64,000 bases of DNA from Lysobacterales bacterium. Its GTDB lineage: Bacteria; Pseudomonadota; Gammaproteobacteria; Xanthomonadales; Xanthomonadaceae. Shown piece by piece: positions 16,162 through 25,156 of this stretch (the first letter of the stretch is position 1; the number at the start of each line of letters is the position of its first letter). The notes under the pieces are model-generated. The model was given only the letters and a program-made list of their open reading frames with translations, did not search any database and had not been told where the DNA came from. Location of the stretch: contig JADKCY010000011.1 of the NCBI GenBank assembly GCA_016718605.1, forward strand, positions 216,653-280,652. Reading direction: 5' to 3'. The position numbers and the translations under genes are program-made.

Positions 16162-16566
16162 TCAGTCCATGACGCGATGGCCGATACGCGTGGTTTCACG
16201 GTAGGCGATGACGGCCGCGACGCTTGCGCTAACCCAAGGTGCCGCGCGGGTGATCTGGCGAGCAGCCTGACGATAGCCCAGGTGCTTTGCGGTGACCGCG
16301 GTGACACTGGTCACGACAGCGCCCGCGCGCTTTGCAGCGATGTGGGTACCACCGGACGACCTGGCCGTACGGATGTCCTGCCATGCCATGGACTCATTCG
16401 CCGAGGACACGCCCAGAACCGCCAACATCTTGCGTTGAGCGAGCTTGCTCGGGTCAAACGCAGATAGCTCGATGGCGACCGCGACCGGGGCTGGCAACAA
16501 GTTGACGGCAAACGCGGCTGCGGCAGCGCCAGCACCCCATAGGCGAACTTTGATCTTGGCGTTCAT
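16162..16566 (-). CDS. Small membrane-associated hypothetical protein (134 aa)
   Basis: Begins MNAKIKVRLWGAGAAAAAFA followed by more apolar residues: either an uncleaved membrane anchor or a long signal peptide. The rest is Ala-rich and helical, with another weakly apolar segment near residues 105-122. AGGA precedes the ATG at a suitable distance. No family recognised. It lies immediately downstream of the glycosylase-like gene on the same strand. Confidence 0.6.
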   Translation of the reverse strand: MNAKIKVRLWGAGAAAAAFAVNLLPAPVAVAIELSAFDPSKLAQRKMLAVLGVSSANESMAWQDIRTARSSGGTHIAAKRAGAVVTSVTAVTAKHLGYRQAARQITRAAPWVSASVAAVIAYRETTRIGHRVMD

Positions 16567-16592
16567 AGAGATTCCTAACGTGAGTCCTTGGT

Positions 16593-17360
16593 CTAAAAAG
16601 CAGAGGCGACTTGCACGCGCAGCCGATCGCGATCAGCGATGAGCTTTCTGGCATCCGTCTTGGCCGATGCCGCTTCGATGGCTTTGCTGCCACAGAAACA
16701 GGCAACACGCTCCGCATTTGCGCCGGACGGGTGGGGTACACCGCTCAGTACCTGCGATGCTCGCAATTGGCCTCCCCTTACGAATTCGCCAAGCACGTCG
16801 GCCGGCTGCTCGCCCAGCGGAATCCATAGGGCATCGCGCAAGGTGATCACTTCCTGCGCAAATTCGCTGGATACCCATCGCTGCAGATACGGGGAGCGGC
16901 GAATGGGAATCTGGCGGTTGTAGTTGACACCATCAAAGAACACCGGAAAGCGCAGAACGGAGGTGTAGTTCACCACCCCGGCGTGCTCGCCAAACAGGGC
17001 CTGACAGGACGCGATCTGCAATCGATCCTGCAGTCCAATGGCGTCCAGGCAGCGGATGAGATTGCTGCGCATCGGACCTGAGAAAGAAGCGGTCGCCTTG
17101 GCGATGCGCAAGGCTGCCGCAGAGGAGATCCCAGAACGCACCGCGTCGCGTGCCGCGACAAGCGCGTTATTGGCTTGCTGCAACCCTGGGGTGATACCGA
17201 CAAGGACGACCTTCGCATCGGGGTTGACGTACTCAAACGGCGAATACATCACACGCAGCTTGCCCTCGCTGCTGAGACACAAGGAGGCGGGAAGGCCTGC
17301 ATCGCTCGGGATGAAGTCGCGGACTTGCGGCAAAAAATGTTCAAACCAATCAGTCGTCAT
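16593..17360 (-). CDS. Uracil-DNA-glycosylase-superfamily-like protein (255 aa)
   Basis: Motif A GITPGLQQANNAL (residues 55-67) matches the GxxPG block of the UDG fold. Motif B GVPHPSGAN (207-215) matches its HPSxxN end block. The start at 17360 was chosen over a frame reaching 17612, whose N-terminus (Cys/His/Arg-rich, no pattern) looks non-coding. The usual activity would be removal of uracil or another damaged base. It is divergent from the CRISPR adaptation operon with a 153-base gap, so promoters are back to back. A link to spacer acquisition is possible but unsupported. Confidence 0.6.
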   Translation of the reverse strand: MTTDWFEHFLPQVRDFIPSDAGLPASLCLSSEGKLRVMYSPFEYVNPDAKVVLVGITPGLQQANNALVAARDAVRSGISSAAALRIAKATASFSGPMRSNLIRCLDAIGLQDRLQIASCQALFGEHAGVVNYTSVLRFPVFFDGVNYNRQIPIRRSPYLQRWVSSEFAQEVITLRDALWIPLGEQPADVLGEFVRGGQLRASQVLSGVPHPSGANAERVACFCGSKAIEAASAKTDARKLIADRDRLRVQVASAF

Positions 17361-17513
17361 CGTGGTCGCTCCGTTCAACATGGAGCCTAGATTGCCAATT
17401 GATCGCGTGATTGGTGCCAGTCGCAAGCTTGCCTGATGCACGGGCTCTCTTCGTCGGCAGCCACAAGCTTGCCATCCCTGCGGCTCAGGATGACCTTGCT
17501 GCACAGTGGTGTC

Positions 17514-17795
17514 ATGTCGCGATCCCTTCATCTCGCCTGTTACGACGTCAGCAGTGAGTTGCGTCTTCGCAATGCGCTGAAGGTGGCGCGTCGGTATGCA
17601 ACTGGCGGGCAAAAGTCAGTACACGAATGCTGGCTGACACCCCAAGAGCTCGGTGACCTGTTGGCGGATTACAGCTATGTCATCGATCTGGACACCGACC
17701 GAGTGGTGCTGGTTCGCCTTGATGCCTCGCGCGCGGTTCGCTTTCGTCGTCAGGCGCAGGCACCCACCGATAACGAATTCCTCATGGTCGCGTGA
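17514..17795 (+). CDS. cas2: CRISPR-associated Cas2, first copy (93 aa)
   Basis: Cas2 is the small ferredoxin-fold dimer that bridges two Cas1 dimers during spacer integration. Seen here: LHLACYDVSSELRLRNALKV (strand 1 with the YD motif), the block GGQKSVHECWLTPQEL typical of Cas2 strand 2, and DLDTDRVVLVRLD (strand 4). The ATG at 17514 gives a normal-length protein; an upstream in-frame ATG at 17436 adds unlikely sequence. The stop overlaps the cas1 start by 4 bases. It is the first gene of a four-gene coupled operon that also holds a second cas2. Confidence 0.85.
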   Translation: MSRSLHLACYDVSSELRLRNALKVARRYATGGQKSVHECWLTPQELGDLLADYSYVIDLDTDRVVLVRLDASRAVRFRRQAQAPTDNEFLMVA

Positions 17796-18733
17796 ACATG
17801 ACCAGTCTGCATGTAGATCAACGCGATGCCGACCTGCGCCATGCCGCCGGTGCCGTGGAAGTGCGATGCCAGGATGGGCGTATTCAACGCGTGCCTCTGG
17901 CGCAGCTCAGCCGACTGACGATTCACAGCGAGGCGACCGTCAGTGTCGGCCTTCTCCGACAACTTTCCGCGGCAGGCATTGCCCTGCTCATCACCGCAGG
18001 GCGTAGTCGTGGTGAGGCCTGCATGCTTTGGCCTCATGCCGGTGATGCACGTCGTCGCTTGGCGCAATACCGAAGCCTTGATACCCCCGCGAGCTGTTTG
18101 GCCTGGGCCAAGCTCGTGGTGCGCTTGAAGGTGCATTCGCAGCGACGGGTATTGCGCCGTGCGCGTTTGCAGCGCCCCGACCTTCGCTATCCCCTCACGC
18201 GCGGCATAAAGCTGTTGGGCGGCGTGCTCGCGAAGGCAACTTCCGCAACTGGCCTCAGCGCCCTAAGAGGCATCGAAGGCGTTGCCGCACGCATCTACTT
18301 CGGCGTCTTGCGTCATCTGTTTGCGCCGAGCCTCGGGTTTGTCGGACGTCGTCGAAGACCGCCCACAGATCCCGTCAATGCCTGCCTCTCACTTGGCTAC
18401 ACACTGCTGATGGGTCGGGCCTTGGATCTCGTGCATAGCGCGGGTTTGGACGCCGCCCTCGGGGCATTGCATGACCCAGCCTACAACCGTCCCAGCGCCG
18501 CATGCGATCTGATGGAACTGGAGCGTTGGCGCATTGAATGGCGTGTCTATCGCCTGTTCGCGGAACAAAGTCTTACTGCCGAGCACTTTGGCCGCACCGC
18601 CGATGCCTGCTTACTCGGCAAGGCCGGTCGGCCGTTGTTCTTCGCTGCCATCGAGCCCGAACTGCGTCTTGCAGAGAAGCGCATGCGACGTTCCCTGTAC
18701 CGCGCCATTCAGCAGCTCGAGGCAGCCCCGTGA
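17792..18733 (+). CDS. cas1: CRISPR-associated Cas1 integrase (313 aa)
   Basis: Catalytic subunit of the spacer-acquisition complex. The N-terminal beta domain (residues 1-90) includes IQRVPLAQLSRLTIHSEATV and GIALLITAGRSRGEACML. The C-terminal helical domain has the conserved GIEGVAARIYFG block (E162), ALHDPAYNRPSAACDLMEL with H227 and D239, and the basic RRRRPPTDPVNACLSLGY stretch. All three metal ligands are present. GTG start at 17792 (ATG at 17798 is an alternative). It overlaps cas2 upstream and the Cas1-like gene downstream by 4 bases each. Confidence 0.93.
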   Translation: MNMTSLHVDQRDADLRHAAGAVEVRCQDGRIQRVPLAQLSRLTIHSEATVSVGLLRQLSAAGIALLITAGRSRGEACMLWPHAGDARRRLAQYRSLDTPASCLAWAKLVVRLKVHSQRRVLRRARLQRPDLRYPLTRGIKLLGGVLAKATSATGLSALRGIEGVAARIYFGVLRHLFAPSLGFVGRRRRPPTDPVNACLSLGYTLLMGRALDLVHSAGLDAALGALHDPAYNRPSAACDLMELERWRIEWRVYRLFAEQSLTAEHFGRTADACLLGKAGRPLFFAAIEPELRLAEKRMRRSLYRAIQQLEAAP

Positions 18734-19482
18734 GCAGCGAACCACGAAAGCACCTGCACATTCGTGCCCGCGAGGGCCTGCAACTGAGGTTGGAAGATGC
18801 GCAATCCTTGCTCGTTGAGCGCGATGGTGTCGTTGCGCTGCGATTGCCAGTGCCGCGGATCGGTGTGTTGGCCATCGAGGGCGACCTAGCGCTGACCACG
18901 GCACTCCTGCGAGTGCTCACATCGCACGGTGTCTACATTCAACTGATCAGTCCGCAAGGCAATCTGACGACCGAAATTGTCCAAGTGGCCGACCCCAGTC
19001 CATGGGAATCCGAACTTGATCGCCTGCTGGAACAAATCGATTGGCGCCCGTCCTACCATCACTGGCGCCTTCGTCAAAATCTCTGGGCGGCGGCACGCGC
19101 GCTCGGTAAGCGTGTCAGCGTTGCGGAGCTACTCAGCTTTCGCCATCCCACGCGTCTGGCGCGTCTTATGTTGGCCAAACGGCCGCGCGCTGAACGGGTC
19201 TATGTCGATATTCAATCGCACATCCATCACGACCTGATGTCCGTCATGGCCGAGCAGCATTGGCCCGCAGTCCATCGACGTCGTCATCCGGCCGGGCCAC
19301 ACCTCAAGCGCGACCTGCTGCACGCTATGCAATATGAAGCATTGCAGCAGATTCGACGAAGCGCGGCGCGCGATAGCGCTCAGTGGTATGCCGCGCACCG
19401 AGAGCAACTTCGCGCACGCGCACGTGCCACGCTCGACAGCTTCGCAGCTTGGCTATCTCAACGCCTCGACCATCCGCTATGA
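18730..19482 (+). CDS. Degenerate Cas1-fold paralogue (250 aa)
   Basis: The N-terminal part resembles the Cas1 beta domain: LRLPVPRIGVLAIEGDLALT and SHGVYIQLISPQGNL have the spacing of the corresponding blocks of the preceding Cas1. In the C-terminal part the EGxxARxYF block and the long helical stretch after it are absent. WPAVHRRRHPAGPHLKRDLL can be aligned with the Cas1 His/Asp region, so a His and an Asp may remain but the catalytic Glu is not seen. Starts at GTG (GTGA overlap with the cas1 stop) and ends in an ATGA overlap with the second cas2. It is probably a non-catalytic partner of Cas1. The assignment is by eye and tentative. Confidence 0.6.
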   Translation: MSSEPRKHLHIRAREGLQLRLEDAQSLLVERDGVVALRLPVPRIGVLAIEGDLALTTALLRVLTSHGVYIQLISPQGNLTTEIVQVADPSPWESELDRLLEQIDWRPSYHHWRLRQNLWAAARALGKRVSVAELLSFRHPTRLARLMLAKRPRAERVYVDIQSHIHHDLMSVMAEQHWPAVHRRRHPAGPHLKRDLLHAMQYEALQQIRRSAARDSAQWYAAHREQLRARARATLDSFAAWLSQRLDHPL

Positions 19483-19862
19483 GCCAGAAGAAACTGCCCT
19501 GGATCATCGCCTACGACATTCGCTGCCCATCGCGATTGCAACGCCTGTATCGCTTCATGAAACGCGTTGCCGCACCTGTGCAATACTCGGTCTTCCTCGG
19601 CTACTGGACCACCGACGAGCTTGACCATCTCATGGAAACAATCGATCAACGATTCCTTGCGGATCCTGACGACCTACGTGCTTACCCCGTGGCGCCAGAG
19701 GACAGCATTACGCTGCTGGGCACACCCCGCTGTCCGGCAAATTGGACCGGCCTGAGCGACTTGATTGCTGGCGCGCCTCGGGGAGATATCTTGGCCCGCA
19801 GTCCAAGAGTCGCCAACACCGACACGCAAGCCCCTGAGCAGAAAGATTTTTTTGATAGTTAG
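19479..19862 (+). CDS. cas2: CRISPR-associated Cas2, second copy with C-terminal extension (127 aa)
   Basis: Clear Cas2: KLPWIIAYDIRCPSRLQRLY (strand 1, Asp), VAAPVQYSVFLGYWTTDEL (strand 2) and PDDLRAYPVAPEDSITLLG (strand 4). It is closer to the family consensus than the first copy. Usual Cas2 length is 85-105 residues; here about 25-30 more follow (ending QKDFFDS), polar and without pattern. The stop codon is 2 bases before the first CRISPR repeat, so the extension is encoded by what should be leader DNA. It overlaps the Cas1-like gene by 4 bases. Confidence 0.92.
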   Translation: MSQKKLPWIIAYDIRCPSRLQRLYRFMKRVAAPVQYSVFLGYWTTDELDHLMETIDQRFLADPDDLRAYPVAPEDSITLLGTPRCPANWTGLSDLIAGAPRGDILARSPRVANTDTQAPEQKDFFDS

Positions 19863-19864
19863 CT

Positions 19865-22800
19865 GACCAAACCAAAGCCCTGATCAAAAGGGATTAAGAC
19901 CTCGCAAGCTTTCCGATCTTGTTGCTTGCAGTGGACCAAACCAAAGCCCTGATCAAAAGGGATTAAGACGGGCGCACTGTTTGCAGTTGTTTATCACAAT
20001 TTGGACCAAACCAAAGCCCTGATCAAAAGGGATTAAGACGCGTTGAACTGCTCCATCAACGCAACGCTGCGGGACCAAACCAAAGCCCTGATCAAAAGGG
20101 ATTAAGACGAGACCGTGGTGTAGCTGGCCGTGCCGTAGCTCAGACCAAACCAAAGCCCTGATCAAAAGGGATTAAGACTGCACGAAGCCCGCAGACAACG
20201 CAAGCGCAAAGGACCAAACCAAAGCCCTGATCAAAAGGGATTAAGACGCGGGAAGCGCGGGAGTCTTTACTTGTCATGGGTTTTGACCAAACCAAAGCCC
20301 TGATCAAAAGGGATTAAGACCGTGCTGCGCAAGCCGCCCTCAGCAGCGCACTACGACCAAACCAAAGCCCTGATCAAAAGGGATTAAGACGTGTCCTTAG
20401 CGACAGAGCCCCAGTTGATCTTTGACCAAACCAAAGCCCTGATCAAAAGGGATTAAGACTGTGCGCAATCTTCGTTGGGGTGGGCGCTGCTGACCAAACC
20501 AAAGCCCTGATCAAAAGGGATTAAGACGCCTGACGAGCACCAAGATAACCGCCCGCTTGGACCAAACCAAAGCCCTGATCAAAAGGGATTAAGACGAGCA
20601 AACGCAGACGCACGCTGCTTGATTGCTTCGACCAAACCAAAGCCCTGATCAAAAGGGATTAAGACGCGTTGTTCGTGACAATCTTTTGCGCGTCTTTACG
20701 ACCAAACCAAAGCCCTGATTAAAGGGATTAAGACTAGTCTCTCCAGACGCCTTCAACTTCAAGCTTGGGACCAAACCAAAGCCCTGATCAAAAGGGATTA
20801 AGACTGTTGCATGCTCATGCCCCTTCATAGGTAAGGAGACCAAACCAAAGCCCTGATCAAAAGGGATTAAGACCCGACAGTGAATTCTTTACCGGGCACG
20901 ACGACATTGACCAAACCAAAGCCCTGATCAAAAGGGATTAAGACCTCCCGCTGGATGTGCAGCCAGCGTTGCGGCTGGACCAAACCAAAGCCCTGATCAA
21001 AAGGGATTAAGACTCATAGGCATGACGCGGGTCATCGAAGCGCCCCGACGACCAAACCAAAGCCCTGATCAAAAGGGATTAAGACAACTATGCCGCCATT
21101 GGCACGGCGTGGCTGCTGCTGACCAAACCAAAGCCCTGATCAAAAGGGATTAAGACGGTGGACGCCTGCGCTACGCAGACATGGTGGTCAGACCAAACCA
21201 AAGCCCTGATCAAAAGGGATTAAGACGGACCATGGCGCGGCACTTGTGCCGATACCGCAGACCAAACCAAAGCCCTGATCAAAAGGGATTAAGACCAGAG
21301 CAAGGCCGCGCTGGCGCGCTTCTGCGCGGGACCAAACCAAAGCCCTGATCAAAAGGGATTAAGACGATCTCCGCAGGCTCGACGCCCTCCGCGCCGAGTT
21401 GACCAAACCAAAGCCCTGATCAAAAGGGATTAAGACGCTCTTCGGCGGGCAGTTCCTGCCCATTGCTGCCGACCAAACCAAAGCCCTGATCAAAAGGGAT
21501 TAAGACAATTGATGTTTCCGGCGTTCACTTCCAGATCAAGACCAAACCAAAGCCCTGATCAAAAGGGATTAAGACCACAAGTCAGCCGTGGCGCCACGGG
21601 TTTTCCGTGGGACCAAACCAAAGCCCTGATCAAAAGGGATTAAGACGCGTTTCGGATCGCGGTACCGCTGTTGTCATGGGACCAAACCAAAGCCCTGATC
21701 AAAAGGGATTAAGACGTCGTAGATCGGATAGGCGTTGTACACGTTGCTGACCAAACCAAAGCCCTGATCAAAAGGGATTAAGACTAATGCACTCAATCAA
21801 AGTAGCTACTAGAGCGGCGACCAAACCAAAGCCCTGATCAAAAGGGATTAAGACCCGGACGCCGTGCCGATAGCAGCCCCTGCAGACGACCAAACCAAAG
21901 CCCTGATCAAAAGGGATTAAGACGTCGACAGACCTGTCGCGGTTCACTGTGGCCGATAGACCAAACCAAAGCCCTGATCAAAAGGGATTAAGACCCCTCG
22001 CCGTCGCAGTATTGGCGAATGCGTGCCGACCAAACCAAAGCCCTGATCAAAAGGGATTAAGACGGCCGACTCGGCCTCTTCCGTTGACTGCGCCGGTGAC
22101 CAAACCAAAGCCCTGATCAAAAGGGATTAAGACGCTTCTCGCTTGCACTGATATACCCTGTTTGAGTCGACCAAACCAAAGCCCTGATCAAAAGGGATTA
22201 AGACCGCTTTTTTGCTGCGACTTGATGCTGGCTGGCTGGACCAAACCAAAGCCCTGATCAAAAGGGATTAAGACGACGTGCGTCCACTCGTAGCCTCCTG
22301 TGTCCTGGACCAAACCAAAGCCCTGATCAAAAGGGATTAAGACCACCCTTTGCGGAAGAGTACGCGATAAACTTGCGACCAAACCAAAGCCCTGATCAAA
22401 AGGGATTAAGACTAGCCTTAGCCAACGCTTTCTGCGATGCGTTCAGGACCAAACCAAAGCCCTGATCAAAAGGGATTAAGACGAAGTAAATTTCGGATAT
22501 AAAATAAAGAGGTCAGACCAAACCAAAGCCCTGATCAAAAGGGATTAAGACAAATTCTCAAAGACGCTGAGAGTCACGCGGCAGGACCAAACCAAAGCCC
22601 TGATCAAAAGGGATTAAGACAATTCATGCTCTGCGACATAAGTAATACCTGCCTTGGACCAAACCAAAGCCCTGATCAAAAGGGATTAAGACGGCGAATG
22701 AATTCAGACTCTCTGCGGGCGATGGGACCAAACCAAAGCCCTGATCAAAAGGGATTAAGACTGAACGTGCCCGAGTAGTTCAAACACGTTCACAGACCAA

Positions 22801-23453
22801 ACCAAAGCCCTGATCAAAAGGGATTAAGACCAGAACGTAGCAATGTGATTGTTGTGGAGGAACGACCAAACCAAAGCCCTGATCAAAAGGGATTAAGACC
22901 TTTGCTACAACGCCGTAAAGCACGCCTGTCGCTAGACCAAACCAAAGCCCTGATCAAAAGGGATTAAGACCGACTATCTGCGTCCTTGCAGTCAGAGAAC
23001 AGCGACCAAACCAAAGCCCTGATCAAAAGGGATTAAGACGCCTGTCTTGCTGCACCAATCGCAAACAACTGGGACCAAACCAAAGCCCTGATCAAAAGGG
23101 ATTAAGACCCTGATCGGTGAACACGCGAAGCACCGCCGCATGACCAAACCAAAGCCCTGATCAAAAGGGATTAAGACGCTGCAGGTGCGCGGCTTTGAGG
23201 CTTAGGTGATGACCAAACCAAAGCCCTGATCAAAAGGGATTAAGACATGCTGGCGCGGAGTTTCTGCGCAGACTCCGCAGGACCAAACCAAAGCCCTGAT
23301 CAAAAGGGATTAAGACAAAGTACGCGCCCGGTGATGTTGCAGAGCTGAGACCAAACCAAAGCCCTGATCAAAAGGGATTAAGACGATACTCAATAGCGCT
23401 AACAGTTCTTGTTTATTGACCAAACCAAAGCCCTGATCAAAAGGGATTTTGAC
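19865..23453 (+). CRISPR. CRISPR array, 52 repeats of 36 bases and 51 spacers
   Basis: The repeat starts GACCAAACCAAAGCCC, continues TGATC and ends AAAAGGGATTAAGAC. Spacers are 32-37 bases (mean period about 69.7). All repeats seem identical except number 13 (20700-20734, one base shorter, TGATTAAAGGG) and the last (23418-23453, TT for AA near the 3' end). Degeneracy at the right end sets the leader side at the left and transcription on the plus strand, the same as all cas genes; the crRNA tag would be ATTAAGAC. A further decayed repeat follows in phase. No spacer duplicates were noticed. The first repeat starts 2 bases after the cas2 stop, leaving no separate leader. Confidence 0.99.
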
Positions 23454-23786
23454 CAAGCGCTTTCGCGCTCGCATTGGATGATGACAGACCACGCCAAAGC
23501 CATGAGAGAAGGGCTTACAGCGCTTGTCGATGGGGCATGGTCTGTCTGTGGAGCGACTGGGTCCGGGTTAATGTGGTGGTCAAGTCATTGGCATGAAGTC
23601 AGAGCACATTTAATCCGCCTCGTAGTTCGAATCGGATTGACAAGGGGCACAGCCGCAACCGGGGAGCTCGCCGAGCCCAACGCACCGACCTGGGACCGGT
23701 CTGCGATGCCTTGTCGCAAGCTTGCGGCGGTGGCCTTGATGATGTTTTTGCGGCACGCTGGGCACTGGTTCTAATGGGGTGTCCCA
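23454..23786. other. Trailer region between array and csm6-like gene
   Basis: No gene is accepted here. It contains a fossil repeat in its first 70 bases, and otherwise non-repetitive sequence that must carry the promoter of the downstream gene. I could not fix -35/-10 boxes. One open frame spans it but starts inside the last repeat and has no coding character. Confidence 0.5.
23487..23522 (+). repeat. Fossil CRISPR repeat in phase beyond the array
   Basis: GACCACGCCAAAGCC followed by ATGAGAGAAGGGCTTA aligns with the first 31-32 bases of the consensus repeat with about seven mismatches. It starts exactly 69 bases after the start of repeat 52, which is the array period, leaving a 33-base former spacer. 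It therefore looks like a decayed oldest repeat. Confidence 0.7.
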
Positions 23787-24932
23787 ATGTCTCCCGGTAC
23801 CTATTCGAAGCGCGTGCTTGTCTGTGTGACAGGCATGTCGCCCCAAATTGTGACGGAAACGGTGTTTGCCCTGACGCAGATGGGTGTGGCAGGAGAGCCT
23901 TTCGTACCCACAGCGGTGCACCTGATCTCGACACAGCGCGGCGCGGAAAACGCGCGCTTGAAATTGTTGTCCGAACAACCGGGTTGGTTTGCGCGGTTGC
24001 TTCAGGAATGGCAGATTCCGCCGATTGAGTTTTCGGTGGACCAGATTCATGTGATTCAGCGCGATGATGGCTCTGTGCTGGACGACATTCGCGATGACGA
24101 GGACAATCGCCTCGCAGCGGATTTTATCGCTGAAACCGTGCGTGAACTAACCTCGCAGGATGACTGTGCAGTGCACGCGAGCATGGCGGGCGGACGAAAG
24201 ACAATGGGATTTTATCTGGGCTATGCGATGAGCCTGTATGGGCGTTCCCAGGACCGGCTTTCACATGTGTTGGTGTCACCGCCGTTTGAATCGCATCCGG
24301 AGTTCTATTTCCCCACCCGTACGACGCGGGTCATCACGGCTATGGATCGCGCGGGCGAGGCGCTGGACTGTTCGTCCGCCAACGTTTATCTGGGTGACAT
24401 TCCGTTTGTCCGATTGCGCGATGGCATGCCTCACCGCCTTCTGCATGGTCGTGCACGGTTTTCTGAGGCGATAGTGGAGGCGCAGCGCGCCCTGGGAACG
24501 CCGTCGTTGCGGCTGAATATCGACGCGCAGACTGTCGAGGCTCACGGTGAGGTGCTTACCCTTCCGCCACTCGAGTTCGCGCTCTACTGGGAGTACGCAG
24601 AACGTTGCTTGCACCAAAGGTCAGGTGTGCATTGGTCTGAACACGGCTTTGCTGAAGCCGTACTGCGCAAACATCGGCGATTGGTCGGTGAACATTCTGG
24701 CGAGGCGGAACGCACGGAGAGCGCATGGCGAAGGCTGAGTAAGGAGACCGTCGATCCCATGCACTCGCGACTTCGCAAGCGATTGCTGCAGGCATTGGGC
24801 GAACGACGCGCCGCTGCGTACTTGCCTGCCAAATTGGGTTTGGTGGCGGGAACGCGCTACCAAACCCTCGGTTTGACTTTACATCCGTCAACCGTCTCGA
24901 TTGTGTCGGCAAGCTTGCCGGAGACCCGGTAG
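23787..24932 (+). CDS. NE0113-family CRISPR ring-nuclease/Csm6-type CARF protein (381 aa)
   Basis: CARF-domain protein that binds the cyclic oligoadenylate made by Cas10. The family blocks are strong: RVLVCVTGMSPQIVTETVFA, HLISTQRGAENARLKLL, DDIRDDEDNRLAADFIAETV, HASMAGGRKTMGFYLGYA and QDRLSHVLVSPPFESHPEFY. The C-terminal 150 residues are helical and hold RRLVGEH, which could be a HEPN RNase motif (Rx4-5H), so it may be an RNase as well as a ring nuclease. It sits between the array and cas10, with its own upstream gap. Confidence 0.88.
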   Translation: MSPGTYSKRVLVCVTGMSPQIVTETVFALTQMGVAGEPFVPTAVHLISTQRGAENARLKLLSEQPGWFARLLQEWQIPPIEFSVDQIHVIQRDDGSVLDDIRDDEDNRLAADFIAETVRELTSQDDCAVHASMAGGRKTMGFYLGYAMSLYGRSQDRLSHVLVSPPFESHPEFYFPTRTTRVITAMDRAGEALDCSSANVYLGDIPFVRLRDGMPHRLLHGRARFSEAIVEAQRALGTPSLRLNIDAQTVEAHGEVLTLPPLEFALYWEYAERCLHQRSGVHWSEHGFAEAVLRKHRRLVGEHSGEAERTESAWRRLSKETVDPMHSRLRKRLLQALGERRAAAYLPAKLGLVAGTRYQTLGLTLHPSTVSIVSASLPETR

Positions 24933-25156
24933 GGTTGCTTATTCGCCAAAATATTGGGGTGGAGTCAGTTAGTCGTGTACGCCTCCACTATCGCTTGTAT
25001 CAATGGTGCATTTGATATTTGTGGACGAGTGCACGGAGTTTGGCTATCGTCGGTGAGCGAAAGCGACCCCGATTGCTAGAGCAGGGCATTTGTAGTGCTG
25101 GTGTTTTCTGAGGCGCTTGGATTCTGAGCGTCAGGTTTGTATCGGAGGAATTTTGG

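Noticed and set aside
17361..17612. Longer N-terminus for the glycosylase-like gene
   Set aside because: The extra 84 codons look non-coding and run into the promoter region of the divergent cas operon.
19865..23453. Reading the array as a minus-strand array with its leader at the right
   Set aside because: The right terminal repeat and the fossil repeat beyond it are degenerate, which marks the trailer end. The plus-strand repeat end (ATTAAGAC) also suits a type III crRNA tag.
19953..23492. Minus-strand open frames through the CRISPR array with repeated FDQGFGLV-type peptides
   Set aside because: They are translations of the repeats and have no coding features of their own.
23409..23774. 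121-codon frame from inside the last repeat into the trailer
   Set aside because: Starts inside a CRISPR repeat, has no ribosome binding site and overlaps the fossil repeat.
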